Of a stretch of 64,000 bases of DNA, positions 19,151 to 27,047 are shown piece by piece. This DNA is from JABFXX01 sp036489755 (lineage in GTDB: Bacteria > Myxococcota_A > Polyangia > Haliangiales > Haliangiaceae). The stretch lies in NCBI GenBank assembly GCA_036489755.1, contig DASXFD010000093.1, forward strand, positions 62,001 to 126,000, written 5' to 3'. Every line of letters starts with the position of its first letter. Within the stretch, counting starts at the first letter, position 1. Position numbers and translations under genes: made by a program. Under the pieces are notes generated by a model, which did no database searches, was not told the DNA's origin, and was given only the letters and a program-made list of their open reading frames with translations.

Positions 19151-19654
19151 TCATTGGCAGACCAGAAACGCCGAGCCCGAGGTCGCGGCTCGCATACACG
19201 CGCGACGCGGCTTCGCGTACCTCGGACATGCCTGCAGTAGTTGGTCGCGCGTCGGCGCGAGATCGCGCTCGGCGTCGGCACGCGAGCTCCACACAGTGCC
19301 GTGATCATCGGCGACAAAGAGATCGAGGCGGTGTTGCCAGAGCGCAACGCATTCAGGATCGGCGGCCGGCGGAGCCGACGGCGCAGCAGCTTGCAACCGG
19401 CGCTCGATCCTGGCCGACAGACAACTGTAAGCGGCCGCTTGGGTCGTGCTATCGGCGAGGCAGCGTCGCTCTTCGGGTGTGTAGTCGTTGCAGTCTTGAG
19501 CCCAGCCCTTCGCAGCACCTCGTTCGAGGTCGGACTTCCCGGCGGCGAGCTGATCGAGATGTGCAGCGATGGCCTTGCAATCCGAGTTGTGGTCGGCGGT
19601 CGCCGCATGCTTGCAGGCCACGAGCACGACGAGAACAAAGACTCGACCGCGCAT
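19151..19654 (-). CDS. Cys-containing lipoprotein
   Basis: The 167-residue product has a lipoprotein signal (MRGRVFVLVVLVAC). The mature domain has about nine cysteines in patterns such as NSDCKAIAAHLDQLAAG, WAQDCNDYTPEERRCLAD and AYSCLSARIERR. Similar short lipoproteins with paired Cys in helical segments are common in myxobacteria, with unknown role. It lies 4 bp behind the signal-peptide protein at 19659, so the two probably form an operon. Confidence 0.75.
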   Translation of the reverse strand: MRGRVFVLVVLVACKHAATADHNSDCKAIAAHLDQLAAGKSDLERGAAKGWAQDCNDYTPEERRCLADSTTQAAAYSCLSARIERRLQAAAPSAPPAADPECVALWQHRLDLFVADDHGTVWSSRADAERDLAPTRDQLLQACPRYAKPRRACMRAATSGSAFLVCQ

Positions 19655-19658
19655 TGGG

Positions 19659-20555
19659 CTACTCGCCGAACGCGTGAGGCTCACACCACGAGGCGCACTT
19701 GGCGTTGCAGCTCGGGCGGAGGTCGCTCGGCCGTGTCTCGCAGTTGTATTGGCAGCTTTCGAGCGTGTCCTGGCCAGTGTGTGCGCGGCAGGTCGCGTGT
19801 GCGACTTGAAGTGACGAAGGTCCCGTGCTTCCCGGCGTGAAAATGCCGCCATCGCGGATATCCCAATGCACCAGCTTCGGCGTCGTCGCATACGGGTCAC
19901 CCTTCGGATCCGGTTTCAACAGGCACATCGCGGAATCGCACGCATGAACCCAGCGGCTGCCCCACGTCTGCAGCGCGCGAGCATGCACGCCGTAGAGTCC
20001 GCGGGTAAGCGCGTCTTCGATCGCCGCCTCATCGGCGGTGATCGCATAGAACGCCTTCTGCCCGGGCGTGGGTTGGAGCCCGTGCACGAGCGGCGGCGTG
20101 TCGCGAGCGATATCGGCGGTGACGGCGAGGCCGCCGGCCGCGCCGAGCAGGAACGCGAGCGCGGCGTCGTAGCCGGCGCGCCGCCATGTCGCAGCATGCG
20201 CGGCCTCGCACTGGGCCATCCGATAACGCAGCATCTTGTCACGTGGATTGGCGGCGACCGCATCGCGAAACCCCGCAGGCACCAGGCCGGGCGTTTGTTG
20301 CTCGATCGCGACCACGCGATCCACCGCGTCAGCCGCGGCGAGCGCGAACTCGTGCCCGAGCGGCAATTTGTGTTCGCGCGCGAAATGGCGCCGTGCGTGA
20401 GCTTTCGCGTCGACCGCATCGGCGCTTACCAGATCGATCGTCTGCGGACCCGCGTCGAGCGATAGATCTGTCGGGCACGGAGCCAACCGTGGTGCAGCGA
20501 CCAGCGAAGTAGGTAGGGCGAACGTGAGTCCAATCGCGACGAGGAGGCGGTTCAT
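19659..20555 (-). CDS. Exported protein with Cys-rich C-terminus
   Basis: The 298-residue product has a clear signal peptide (MNRLLVAIGLTFALPTSLVA-A). A mainly helical middle follows, and the last 50 residues are Cys-rich (ATCRAHTGQDTLESCQYNCE, RPSCNAKCASWCEP). It probably works in the periplasm or on the surface, stabilised by disulfides. I recognise no enzyme motif. It is the first gene of a two-gene unit with the lipoprotein at 19151. Confidence 0.75.
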   Translation of the reverse strand: MNRLLVAIGLTFALPTSLVAAPRLAPCPTDLSLDAGPQTIDLVSADAVDAKAHARRHFAREHKLPLGHEFALAAADAVDRVVAIEQQTPGLVPAGFRDAVAANPRDKMLRYRMAQCEAAHAATWRRAGYDAALAFLLGAAGGLAVTADIARDTPPLVHGLQPTPGQKAFYAITADEAAIEDALTRGLYGVHARALQTWGSRWVHACDSAMCLLKPDPKGDPYATTPKLVHWDIRDGGIFTPGSTGPSSLQVAHATCRAHTGQDTLESCQYNCETRPSDLRPSCNAKCASWCEPHAFGE

Positions 20556-20698
20556 GCGGCGCGGAACCTAGGCTGAGCGACGCGTGTCCCGGCGTTACAA
20601 GCTCAGATCGGCCGGTTACATGCTGATGACCGCACTGTCGAAGCCACCGAGCACCGCGGCGACGAACGCGGGCCAGGGCTAAACGGGGCGATCGCGCG
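20556..20698. other. Intergenic stretch with a possible gene remnant
   Basis: On the minus strand, a 20-codon frame ending with a TAA reads PWPAFVAAVLGGFDSAVISM directly after an in-frame TAG. It looks like the tail of a protein rather than random sequence. There is no start codon. I saw nothing else here. Confidence 0.25.
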
Positions 20699-20921
20699 TT
20701 ACCGGCTACGCGCTCCCCGTCTCGCCGAGCGACCACCCGTCCTCATCGCCATCGAGAGCGGCTGACGGCTCAGCATCTCATTCGCCTCGACGACGTTGCG
20801 GACCCCTTCGACGACCTGCTCGTATTTGCGCGGGGTCAAGTTCGCGGATGCGGTTCCAGTCCAGATCCTTCGCAGCGACCTCGACGGGAATCGGCGAGCG
20901 TTTCGCTTTGCGGCGCGCCAT
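20699..20921 (-). pseudogene. Small conserved-looking gene broken by a one-base frameshift
   Basis: From the ATG at 20921 the frame reads MARRKAKRSPIPVEVAAKDL, then DWNRIRELDP. It then loses sense, but the next frame continues smoothly with RKYEQVVEGVRNVVEANEML and ends at 20699. The switch is at a run of four C/G (20832-20835), and three bases there would restore a 73-residue protein. It could be a pseudogene or a homopolymer sequencing error. The family is not recognised. The repaired product is small, basic and lacks a signal peptide. Confidence 0.5.
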
Positions 20922-21011
20922 GCGGCCACGGGCTGTCGCCCGTCGGATGCAGTGCGCGGGTTGATCAGAACAATGCGCTAACCAACCGATCGATGCGACG
21001 TCGTCGCTTGC
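20922..21011. promoter_or_regulatory. Divergent intergenic region
   Basis: This stretch separates the frameshifted gene from the small barrel gene. A TATCGT hexamer lies at 21012-21017, six bases before the GTG at 21024, and fits a leaderless -10 for the rightward gene. Confidence 0.4.
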
Positions 21012-21023
21012 TATCGTCGTTGC

Positions 21024-21515
21024 GTGCGCAGGCTCGCCATCGCGTTCGTCCTCGCGTCGCTCGGCGGGGTCGCGGCTGCCGATGACGGTTCGCTGATGAG
21101 CACGAGCCTCGATGCGTCGGCATGCGTGGGACCGATTCCAAACGATGGAACGCTCGAACGACTCGACGCATCGGCCGGCGCGACGTTGTGGCATCGGCTT
21201 CACGTGGGTGTCGGCGCCGGCATCGGCACCGGAACGACCACGACGTATCTCGCGGAGGGCTTCGCCGAGGCAGGGTTGTGGCTGCACGCGTCGTCGCAAA
21301 TCGAGCTGTTGCTCGGCTGGCGTCTCGGCGGCGCCCGGTTCTCGATCCACGACGCGCCGACCAACGCGGTGATGGCGGAGGCCCTGCTCGAGCTGCGCTT
21401 CCACCTTGGGAGGCGGATCGATCTCACGGTCCAGCCGTTCGCGCTGACCGGCTATTATGGTGGGCTGTGGGCGATCATGGCCGGTCCGTCGATCGGCATC
21501 GCGGTGCCGTGGTGA
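21024..21515 (+). CDS. Small exported beta-barrel-like protein
   Basis: The 163-residue product has a signal peptide (RRLAIAFVLASLGGVAA-AD). Alternating hydrophobic strands follow (LHVGVGAGIGTGTTTTYLAE, LWLHASSQIELLLGWRLGG, IDLTVQPFALTGYYGG), ending in Trp. This is consistent with an eight-strand outer-membrane barrel. The start is GTG, behind a leaderless-type -10. The stop overlaps the next gene by 4 bp. Function is unknown. Confidence 0.7.
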   Translation: MRRLAIAFVLASLGGVAAADDGSLMSTSLDASACVGPIPNDGTLERLDASAGATLWHRLHVGVGAGIGTGTTTTYLAEGFAEAGLWLHASSQIELLLGWRLGGARFSIHDAPTNAVMAEALLELRFHLGRRIDLTVQPFALTGYYGGLWAIMAGPSIGIAVPW

Positions 21516-22072
21516 GGGCGCTGGCCGGCGCGCTCCTGCTCGTCGTAGCGTGTCGCGACGCGTACGACATCTCTCAGCCGATCGACATCGTGGCAACGGG
21601 CACGTGGACCGACTCGCAGCTCCTCGATCTCGTCCACGCCGCCCAGTGCTGGAACCTGGGCTTTGGTGTCGACCTCAGCACGACGAGGACCGGCGATCGC
21701 CAGCGCGAGACGGTCGAGTTCGACGAGCTGATGTGCCTGAACACGGAGGCATGGGCGTGGACCGCGAGCTCGTTGGAGAGCAAGACGATGATCTGCCCGT
21801 TCGACGTCCCGCCGAACGTCGGCGAGGGCAAGCTGTTCGGGCTCCTGGCGCACGAGCTCGGTCACGTCGTCGGGATTCCGCAAGATTCGGACGACGCGAG
21901 CTCGATCATGGGTGGCGTTGCGCCGATCCACCTATCGGGGCACGGCGGAGAGCTATTCTTCTCGTCTACCGATCACGCGTTATTCGACAGTGACAATCCA
22001 GATTTCGCGCAACACCCGACCTGTGACCCGACGCTCGTCATCGGGAGCTCGTACGAGTGCAGCTGCCCCTAG
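21512..22072 (+). CDS. Matrixin/metzincin-like zinc metalloprotease lipoprotein with atypical third ligand
   Basis: The 186-residue product has a lipoprotein signal (VRALAGALLLVVAC). A metzincin-type zinc site follows (LLAHELGHVVGIPQDSDDAS) with a Met-turn-like SSIMGG. In matrixins the motif is HExxHxxGxxH. Here the eleventh position is Gln followed by Asp, so either the Asp acts as ligand or the protein is inactive. A C-terminal CDPTLVIGSSYECSCP carries three Cys. It overlaps the barrel gene (GTGA) and probably works with it at the cell surface. Confidence 0.75.
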   Translation: MRALAGALLLVVACRDAYDISQPIDIVATGTWTDSQLLDLVHAAQCWNLGFGVDLSTTRTGDRQRETVEFDELMCLNTEAWAWTASSLESKTMICPFDVPPNVGEGKLFGLLAHELGHVVGIPQDSDDASSIMGGVAPIHLSGHGGELFFSSTDHALFDSDNPDFAQHPTCDPTLVIGSSYECSCP

Positions 22073-22165
22073 CAACATATTCGCCGTAGGGATCGGTGCA
22101 GGCGACCAGCATCGCCGCGAGAACGAGGAAGCAAGCAGCGCATCGCTTGAACGTGACCGACGACC
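22038..22165 (-). pseudogene. Possible lipoprotein signal-peptide remnant
   Basis: A leftward frame reads KRCAACFLVLAAMLVACTDP followed by YGEYVARGSC, which looks like a lipoprotein N-terminus with lipobox LVAC. It stops 14 residues later. No plausible start codon lies before the signal, because a TGA precedes it in frame. It overlaps the metalloprotease 3' end. I treat it as a truncated gene remnant. Confidence 0.3.
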
Positions 22166-22195
22166 GCGTCGCACGTCACGAAGTCTTCGTTGTCG

Positions 22196-23620
22196 TCAGT
22201 GCGCCTCGAAGGCATCGATCTGCTGCATCGCCTTGTCGCAGTCGCCGATCGAAGCTCGCGCGTCGGTTCGGTCCGACGGGAGCGCACGTTCGAGGTACTG
22301 CACGAACAGCCCGCGAGCGCGTTCGTACATCTCTCGCTGTCGACGCAGCGCCGCGGCCGGATCCGGATCGCTCGCCGAGCTCGCGCGAAAGTCTTTGTAG
22401 AGAATGGCGAGGTCGTAATAGGCGTCGCCTCGCCGCGGATTCAAGTCGCGGGCGCGCGCGTAGCTCACCTCGGCACCGTCGAGGTCGCCCACCGCGCGCT
22501 GCGCGATTCCGAGGCCGATGAGCGCGTCGTACGTCGCCGGCGCGAGCTCGACGGCCTCGGCGAACAGCCGCTTCGCGAGCTCGTAGCGCCGGAGCTGCAA
22601 CGCGAGCAGGCCGCCATCGATGCGCGGAGCGATCGCCGATGGATCTTCGACGACCGCCGCGGCGAACCTGTGCAGTGCGGCGTCGAGCGCACCGAAGTGC
22701 GCGTAGTAGAGCCCGTTCGAAAAATTGTCGGCGGTAATCGCGAACGGCGTCCGGTCGGGCTCGATCCCACGGCGCAGCTCGCCCAGCGTTGGATACGTCA
22801 CGGGATCGAGCTGCTCGAGCGCGCTCTCGCACAGCGACGACCACTCGGGAAACGAGCCGAGCTCGCTCGCCTTCGTGAAGCACGCGGCGTACTTGTCGAC
22901 GACGCCCGCGACGGCCGGCTCGGCGGCCACAGTCAGCGCGTCGCAGTACGCATCGATCCGATCTGCGGCGAGCTCGCCCGTCTGCACGCAGCTCGGAATC
23001 TCGAGAGCGAACAACTCGTCGACGAAGTCAGCCGCGACCTGTGCGCTGCGTGCGGTCGCCGCAACCGAGGTCTTCGTGTCTCCCGCTGCGAGGACCTCGG
23101 CGTACGTCGCGGCTGCGCGGTCTCGCGCCGCCGCTCGCGTCTTCAACCACGCGTCGAGCCGCAGCTCGGTCGGCGGCGGGATCGCAAGTGCGGCTTCGCG
23201 GAGAGCATCGCCCTCGTAAAACCTGGCGAGCCCGAGATCGTAACGAAGCTCGGAACGACCGACGGCCGCCGGAACCCACACGCCGAGCCGAGCGATCACG
23301 TCGTCGAACACGGCGAGCGCCGCCGCTTTCTTGCGAGCGTCGCGCGGCACGGCGGTCCACGCGCGTCGGGAGCCGGCACCGCAATGCGTCGGTAGCGCGC
23401 GGGTCGGCGATTCCGCCGCCAGCTGCAGACACGCACCGTCGAGCTCTTTGACGGGACATGACGCGTGCCACAGCAACTCGGCCCGCTCGAGCGATGCGCG
23501 AATGCTCGCTTCTAGGGTGGAGTCTCGCGCGGATCCATTGCGCGACAACCACGTCACCGAAATCAGGCCTATGACGCCCGCGAATCCACCCAGCAGTCCG
23601 ACGGAAACGATGCTGCGCAT
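22196..23620 (-). CDS. TPR protein with N-terminal membrane anchor
   Basis: This 474-residue protein has an N-terminal hydrophobic segment (IVSVGLLGGFAGVIGLISV) and then a long helical region. TPR-like repeats are clearest at about 320-430 (NGLYYAHFGALDAALHRFAA, RRYELAKRLFAEAVELAP, GDLDGAEVSYARARDLNPRR). Such proteins act as scaffolds. The combination recalls TPR proteins of the myxobacterial gliding machinery (AglT/GltE type), but the similarity I can see is general only. It stands alone, with no overlapping neighbour. Confidence 0.78.
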   Translation of the reverse strand: MRSIVSVGLLGGFAGVIGLISVTWLSRNGSARDSTLEASIRASLERAELLWHASCPVKELDGACLQLAAESPTRALPTHCGAGSRRAWTAVPRDARKKAAALAVFDDVIARLGVWVPAAVGRSELRYDLGLARFYEGDALREAALAIPPPTELRLDAWLKTRAAARDRAAATYAEVLAAGDTKTSVAATARSAQVAADFVDELFALEIPSCVQTGELAADRIDAYCDALTVAAEPAVAGVVDKYAACFTKASELGSFPEWSSLCESALEQLDPVTYPTLGELRRGIEPDRTPFAITADNFSNGLYYAHFGALDAALHRFAAAVVEDPSAIAPRIDGGLLALQLRRYELAKRLFAEAVELAPATYDALIGLGIAQRAVGDLDGAEVSYARARDLNPRRGDAYYDLAILYKDFRASSASDPDPAAALRRQREMYERARGLFVQYLERALPSDRTDARASIGDCDKAMQQIDAFEAH

Positions 23621-23718
23621 GACGTTCGGACACCCTGCCGGAACCGACGGTTGCGCGACGAACAGGTGGCAAATTCCGCAGCGCGGATGACGCGAGCGTT
23701 GCTGCGCGTTGCGATCGC

Positions 23719-24126
23719 ATGCGCTTCGCTGCGCTGGCGCTCGCCGCGTGCTCGCTTCCGACCAATCCCGGTCGCGTCTCGTTTGACGGTCGCGACTACA
23801 CGGTCGATTACGAGAGCGACGCGTGCTTGCTCGGCGACGGCGAGCGAGTCCGTTGCCTGGGCGCGGGCACGTTGCTCGCGTTCGACTTCACCGGCGATGG
23901 CGTGTCCGACCTCGCGCTCTATCAGGACACCCGTGACGGCTTCCGCGACTGCTTCGCGTATCTCGACATCTACGTGAACGACGGCACACCGCTTCGCGAT
24001 GCCTCCGCGGTTCACGCGAAATGGAAAGAGGGCCATTGGGATTGGATCGCATCCGATCACTATCCGGGGCTCGCCAGTGCGCCGTTCGTGCGATTCATGC
24101 GCGAGCAAGACGGCGCCCATCCGTGA
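23719..24126 (+). CDS. Small lipoprotein
   Basis: This 135-residue product begins MRFAALALAACSLP, a minimal lipoprotein signal. The mature part includes a short Asp/Gly-rich stretch (DFTGDGVSDLALYQDTRDG) like an FG-GAP/VCBS calcium-binding turn, and ends with DWIASDHYPGLASAPFVRF. Function is unknown. Its stop abuts the stop of the convergent YD-repeat lipoprotein with no spacer. Confidence 0.7.
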   Translation: MRFAALALAACSLPTNPGRVSFDGRDYTVDYESDACLLGDGERVRCLGAGTLLAFDFTGDGVSDLALYQDTRDGFRDCFAYLDIYVNDGTPLRDASAVHAKWKEGHWDWIASDHYPGLASAPFVRFMREQDGAHP

Positions 24127-25053
24127 TCAGTCGCACGTATCGTAGAGCTCGCCTGGGCTCCGCGCACAGACGACGAGCTTCGCGCGTGCGAGCGCCGTCG
24201 GAATGATCGGCGCGTTCAACCGCGCCGGGCAGCTCGCACCGTACGAGTAGTCGGTGGTCACGCCGCCGTTGGTGAAGCGCGCGACGCGCCCCGCATCGTC
24301 GTAGCGCCACGTCCATTCGTGGTGGCCGTCCGAGCCATCCTCGATGTGCGACACGAGGCGGCCCGTCGGATCGTACGACCACGTCGTCGTCGTGTGCTCG
24401 GCGCTGCCGGTGAGCGTCTCGCTCGCGAGTCGCCCGAGGTCGTCGTACGCGAACGTTTGCAGGTAGCTGGCCCAGCGATAGGCCGCGAGCCGATCGCCAT
24501 GCCATTCGAACGTGTCGTCGAACTTGCCGTTGCGGCGCTCGACCGGATGGCCGTCGGCCCACCGGATCTTGCCGTGAAAGCGCACGAGGCGTTCGCCGTC
24601 GTACGCGATGTCCTCGCGATCGTGGAGGCGTTCGCTCGACATGTACACGCCGCGGGCGTCGCGCTCGAACACGCGCGTGGTGCGATCGGTGCCGATCAGC
24701 CTCGCACCGTCGTAGCGAAAGCTCATCTGATCGATCGTGCGCGTCGCCGGCTCGTCGCAGCCGCCTTCGACGTCGCAAGCGCCGCGGCGAGCGTCTTGGT
24801 CGTAATACGAGTCGACGTGGACGAGTCGCGGGCCGTTCCAGGTGAAGTATTCACGGCCGCGCCCGTCGTACGTCAGCTGCGTGGTGCCGAAGATGATGCG
24901 ACCGGCGGCGTCGTAGCGCGCGACGCGCTCGAACGAGCCCATGCCGTCGATGTTAACGATGTTCACATCGCAGGATGCGTCGGGCATGGTTGCTCGCCAC
25001 TCGTCGGGCGCGAGTGGTCGAGCGCACCCGGCGAGCAACAGCAACGCGAGCAT
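24127..25053 (-). CDS. YD/RHS-repeat lipoprotein
   Basis: The 308-residue product has a lipoprotein signal (MLALLLLAGC). The mature part is built of YD repeats (FERVARYDAAGRIIFGTTQL, LTYDGRGREYFTWNG, FAYDDLGRLASETLTGS, WSYDPTGRLVSHIEDGS, WRYDDAGRVARFTNGG). These repeats form the shell of RHS/teneurin proteins. Here only one short run exists, without the core domain or C-terminal toxin of full Rhs proteins. It may be a surface adhesin or wall-binding protein. A GTG at 25059 is an alternative start. Confidence 0.8.
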   Translation of the reverse strand: MLALLLLAGCARPLAPDEWRATMPDASCDVNIVNIDGMGSFERVARYDAAGRIIFGTTQLTYDGRGREYFTWNGPRLVHVDSYYDQDARRGACDVEGGCDEPATRTIDQMSFRYDGARLIGTDRTTRVFERDARGVYMSSERLHDREDIAYDGERLVRFHGKIRWADGHPVERRNGKFDDTFEWHGDRLAAYRWASYLQTFAYDDLGRLASETLTGSAEHTTTTWSYDPTGRLVSHIEDGSDGHHEWTWRYDDAGRVARFTNGGVTTDYSYGASCPARLNAPIIPTALARAKLVVCARSPGELYDTCD

Positions 25054-25155
25054 CCGCACGTGCTCACCAACGCACGCGCGAACCGCGGGGTTTGTTACAT
25101 CGACGAGCCGCGACTTCTCGTTGACGGCCGCCCATCGCCGTACGACGCTTACGAC

Positions 25156-25734
25156 ATGAGGGGCTTCGCAGCCGCCCTGTGGTTGGTAGGCGCGTGCAGC
25201 TTCTATCCGGCTGAGTCGTCGCCGAATGCCGACAGCGCGCTCCTCGATGCGCCGATCGGAGACGCGAGCCCGGGCAGCAATGGCAGCGGCAGCGCCGGCA
25301 GTGGCAGTGGCAGCGGCAGCGCCGGCAGCGCCGGCAGCGCCAGCGCGACCTGCGGCTCCGCGTGCACCGCCGCCGGCGGCACGTGCGCGTCGAGCAACAC
25401 GTGCGAGATCGACGAGACCGGCGGCGGCTCGGCGACGTGTCCACCGGGCATCCCTTGCATCATCGACTGCAGCGCACCCGATGCCTGCTCCGGCAATCTC
25501 GACTGCTCGATGTCGGCGGGCTGCACGATCGAATGCGAGGAAGACGACACGTGCACCGGCAAGATCGACTGCGGCAGCGCGTCGTGCACGATCAAGTGCA
25601 GCGGCGTCGACGCGTGTGCGGACGGCTCGATCGACAACACCGGCTCGTGCAAGGTCGAGTGCTGTGGCAACGACGCGTGCAGCGGCGAAGGCGCGACGGA
25701 CTGCAGCTTCGACTACAGCCCGACGTGTGCCTAG
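25156..25734 (+). CDS. Lipoprotein with Gly/Ser linker and repetitive Cys-rich domain
   Basis: The 192-residue product has a lipoprotein signal (MRGFAAALWLVGAC) and a 30-residue Gly/Ser/Ala linker at about 36-66. A domain with more than 20 cysteines follows, arranged in about four repeats of the form C-x2-C-x3-D-x-C-x-G (for example CTIECEEDDTCTGKIDC and CTIKCSGVDAC). The spacing suggests a disulfide-stapled solenoid displayed away from the membrane. Function is unknown. It is divergent from the YD-repeat lipoprotein. Confidence 0.8.
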   Translation: MRGFAAALWLVGACSFYPAESSPNADSALLDAPIGDASPGSNGSGSAGSGSGSGSAGSAGSASATCGSACTAAGGTCASSNTCEIDETGGGSATCPPGIPCIIDCSAPDACSGNLDCSMSAGCTIECEEDDTCTGKIDCGSASCTIKCSGVDACADGSIDNTGSCKVECCGNDACSGEGATDCSFDYSPTCA

Positions 25735-26273
25735 TGTCGAACGGCGTCGCGCGGCGCGGGCTTGTCGTGACCGGCCGGCGTGATCTGCGCCTCGAGCTCC
25801 TGTTCGATCGCGGCGATGTTGGTCGGCGCGATCATCGCTTGCAGCTCGGCATCGGTCGACAGGTCGACGCCTTGCTTGTGCGCGAGCTTGACGACGACCT
25901 GTAAGAGCTTCGTCAGCTCGGCTTCGGCGATCGTGTTGACCTGCAGATCGACCTCTGCACGCAGCTCGTCGATGCGCGCCGATCGGTTCTGCGCGATCAG
26001 GACGAAGATCGACAGGAAGATCGCCTCGAGCGAGACGACCATCGTCAACATGCCGAACGGAAAGCGGTCGAACGGGACGATACCGGGCCACGCGTTCCAC
26101 GCGATCCACACGACGAACCAGATGGCGTTGAACAGCAAGAACAGCGTGCTTCCGAACGCCGCCGTCATCCAATCGGCCATGCGTTCGCCGAGCGTGCGGC
26201 GGAGATCGGCGCGACCACGCAACGTGCGCAACCTCCGGCTCGCGGCCGCGCGGCGGATCGCAGGTGAGCTCAT
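25731..26273 (-). CDS. DUF1003 membrane protein
   Basis: This 180-residue protein matches DUF1003. A basic N-terminus is followed by GERMADWMTAAFGSTLFLLF and two membrane helices (about 45-65 and 80-103). The conserved FDRFPFGMLTMVVSLEAIFL and AQNRSARIDELRAEVDLQVN follow, then a C-terminal coiled segment (AEAELTKLLQVVVKLAHKQG). The family occurs widely in bacteria, with no firm function. It overlaps the Cys-rich lipoprotein gene by 4 bp, tail-to-tail. Confidence 0.9.
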   Translation of the reverse strand: MSSPAIRRAAASRRLRTLRGRADLRRTLGERMADWMTAAFGSTLFLLFNAIWFVVWIAWNAWPGIVPFDRFPFGMLTMVVSLEAIFLSIFVLIAQNRSARIDELRAEVDLQVNTIAEAELTKLLQVVVKLAHKQGVDLSTDAELQAMIAPTNIAAIEQELEAQITPAGHDKPAPRDAVRH

Positions 26274-26348
26274 GATCAGCTAGTAGCGGAGTTTCAGCAC
26301 ACGTCAAGCGATGTGACCGTCGCGCACGGTGTGTCGCGAGCGCTCGCA

Positions 26349-27008
26349 TCACAACGAGTCGAGGATCATGTCCGACACTTGATGCGCGACCCATGCGCCG
26401 CCGAGCGAGCGCGTGCGGATCGCGAGCGCGCCGAACACGCAGCCGGCGATCGTCGCGCCGATCAACATCTCCGTCGCGTGCGAGCCGTGCATGTGCGACC
26501 AGCCGAACACCAAGCTCGACAGCACGACCGCGGCGACGCGGCTGCCGGTCGCCGCCCATGCCGCCTGCATCAACAGCCCCCGATACGACAGCTCCTCGTA
26601 GTAGTTCGAGAACACGTTGCCGGCCATGCTCCAGGCGTCGGGATGGACATGGATGCGCTCGCCGAGCGCGACGCCGACGATCAGCACGAACGCGCTGAGT
26701 GCCACACCCGCGATCACGCCCAAGCGAATCGCGCCGGGTCCGAAGCCGAGCCACGGACGCGGCGGCGCGAGCCAGCCGAAGTGCGCGAACGCGACCCACG
26801 CCGCGAGCGAGATCGCGGCGGTGACGAGCGAGAACGTGAGCAGGTGCCGCAAGAACAGGCCCGAACCGGTCGACGGTCCGAACGACGGCACGAGCCACGC
26901 GGCGATGTGCGGCGTGATCACGCGTTGCGACAACCACAACAGCGCGAAGCCGACCACGAACATGATCGCGCCGCGCACGTGATCCACCGCCGGTGCCTCG
27001 CCTGTCAT
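26349..27008 (-). CDS. CPBP-family intramembrane metalloprotease
   Basis: The 219-residue membrane protein carries the CPBP (Rce1-like/CAAX protease) motifs in order: NYYEELSYRGLLMQ (motif 1, EExxxR), SSLVFGWSHMHG (motif 2, FxxxH) and GGAWVAHQVSDM (motif 3, H). Several hydrophobic helices surround them. Family members cleave prenylated proteins or act in bacteriocin maturation and self-immunity. I chose the ATG at 27008 over a GTG at 27038. Confidence 0.88.
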   Translation of the reverse strand: MTGEAPAVDHVRGAIMFVVGFALLWLSQRVITPHIAAWLVPSFGPSTGSGLFLRHLLTFSLVTAAISLAAWVAFAHFGWLAPPRPWLGFGPGAIRLGVIAGVALSAFVLIVGVALGERIHVHPDAWSMAGNVFSNYYEELSYRGLLMQAAWAATGSRVAAVVLSSLVFGWSHMHGSHATEMLIGATIAGCVFGALAIRTRSLGGAWVAHQVSDMILDSL

Positions 27009-27047
27009 CGAGCCATGATGCCCGATTCGGCGAGGCACCGTTTGCGG

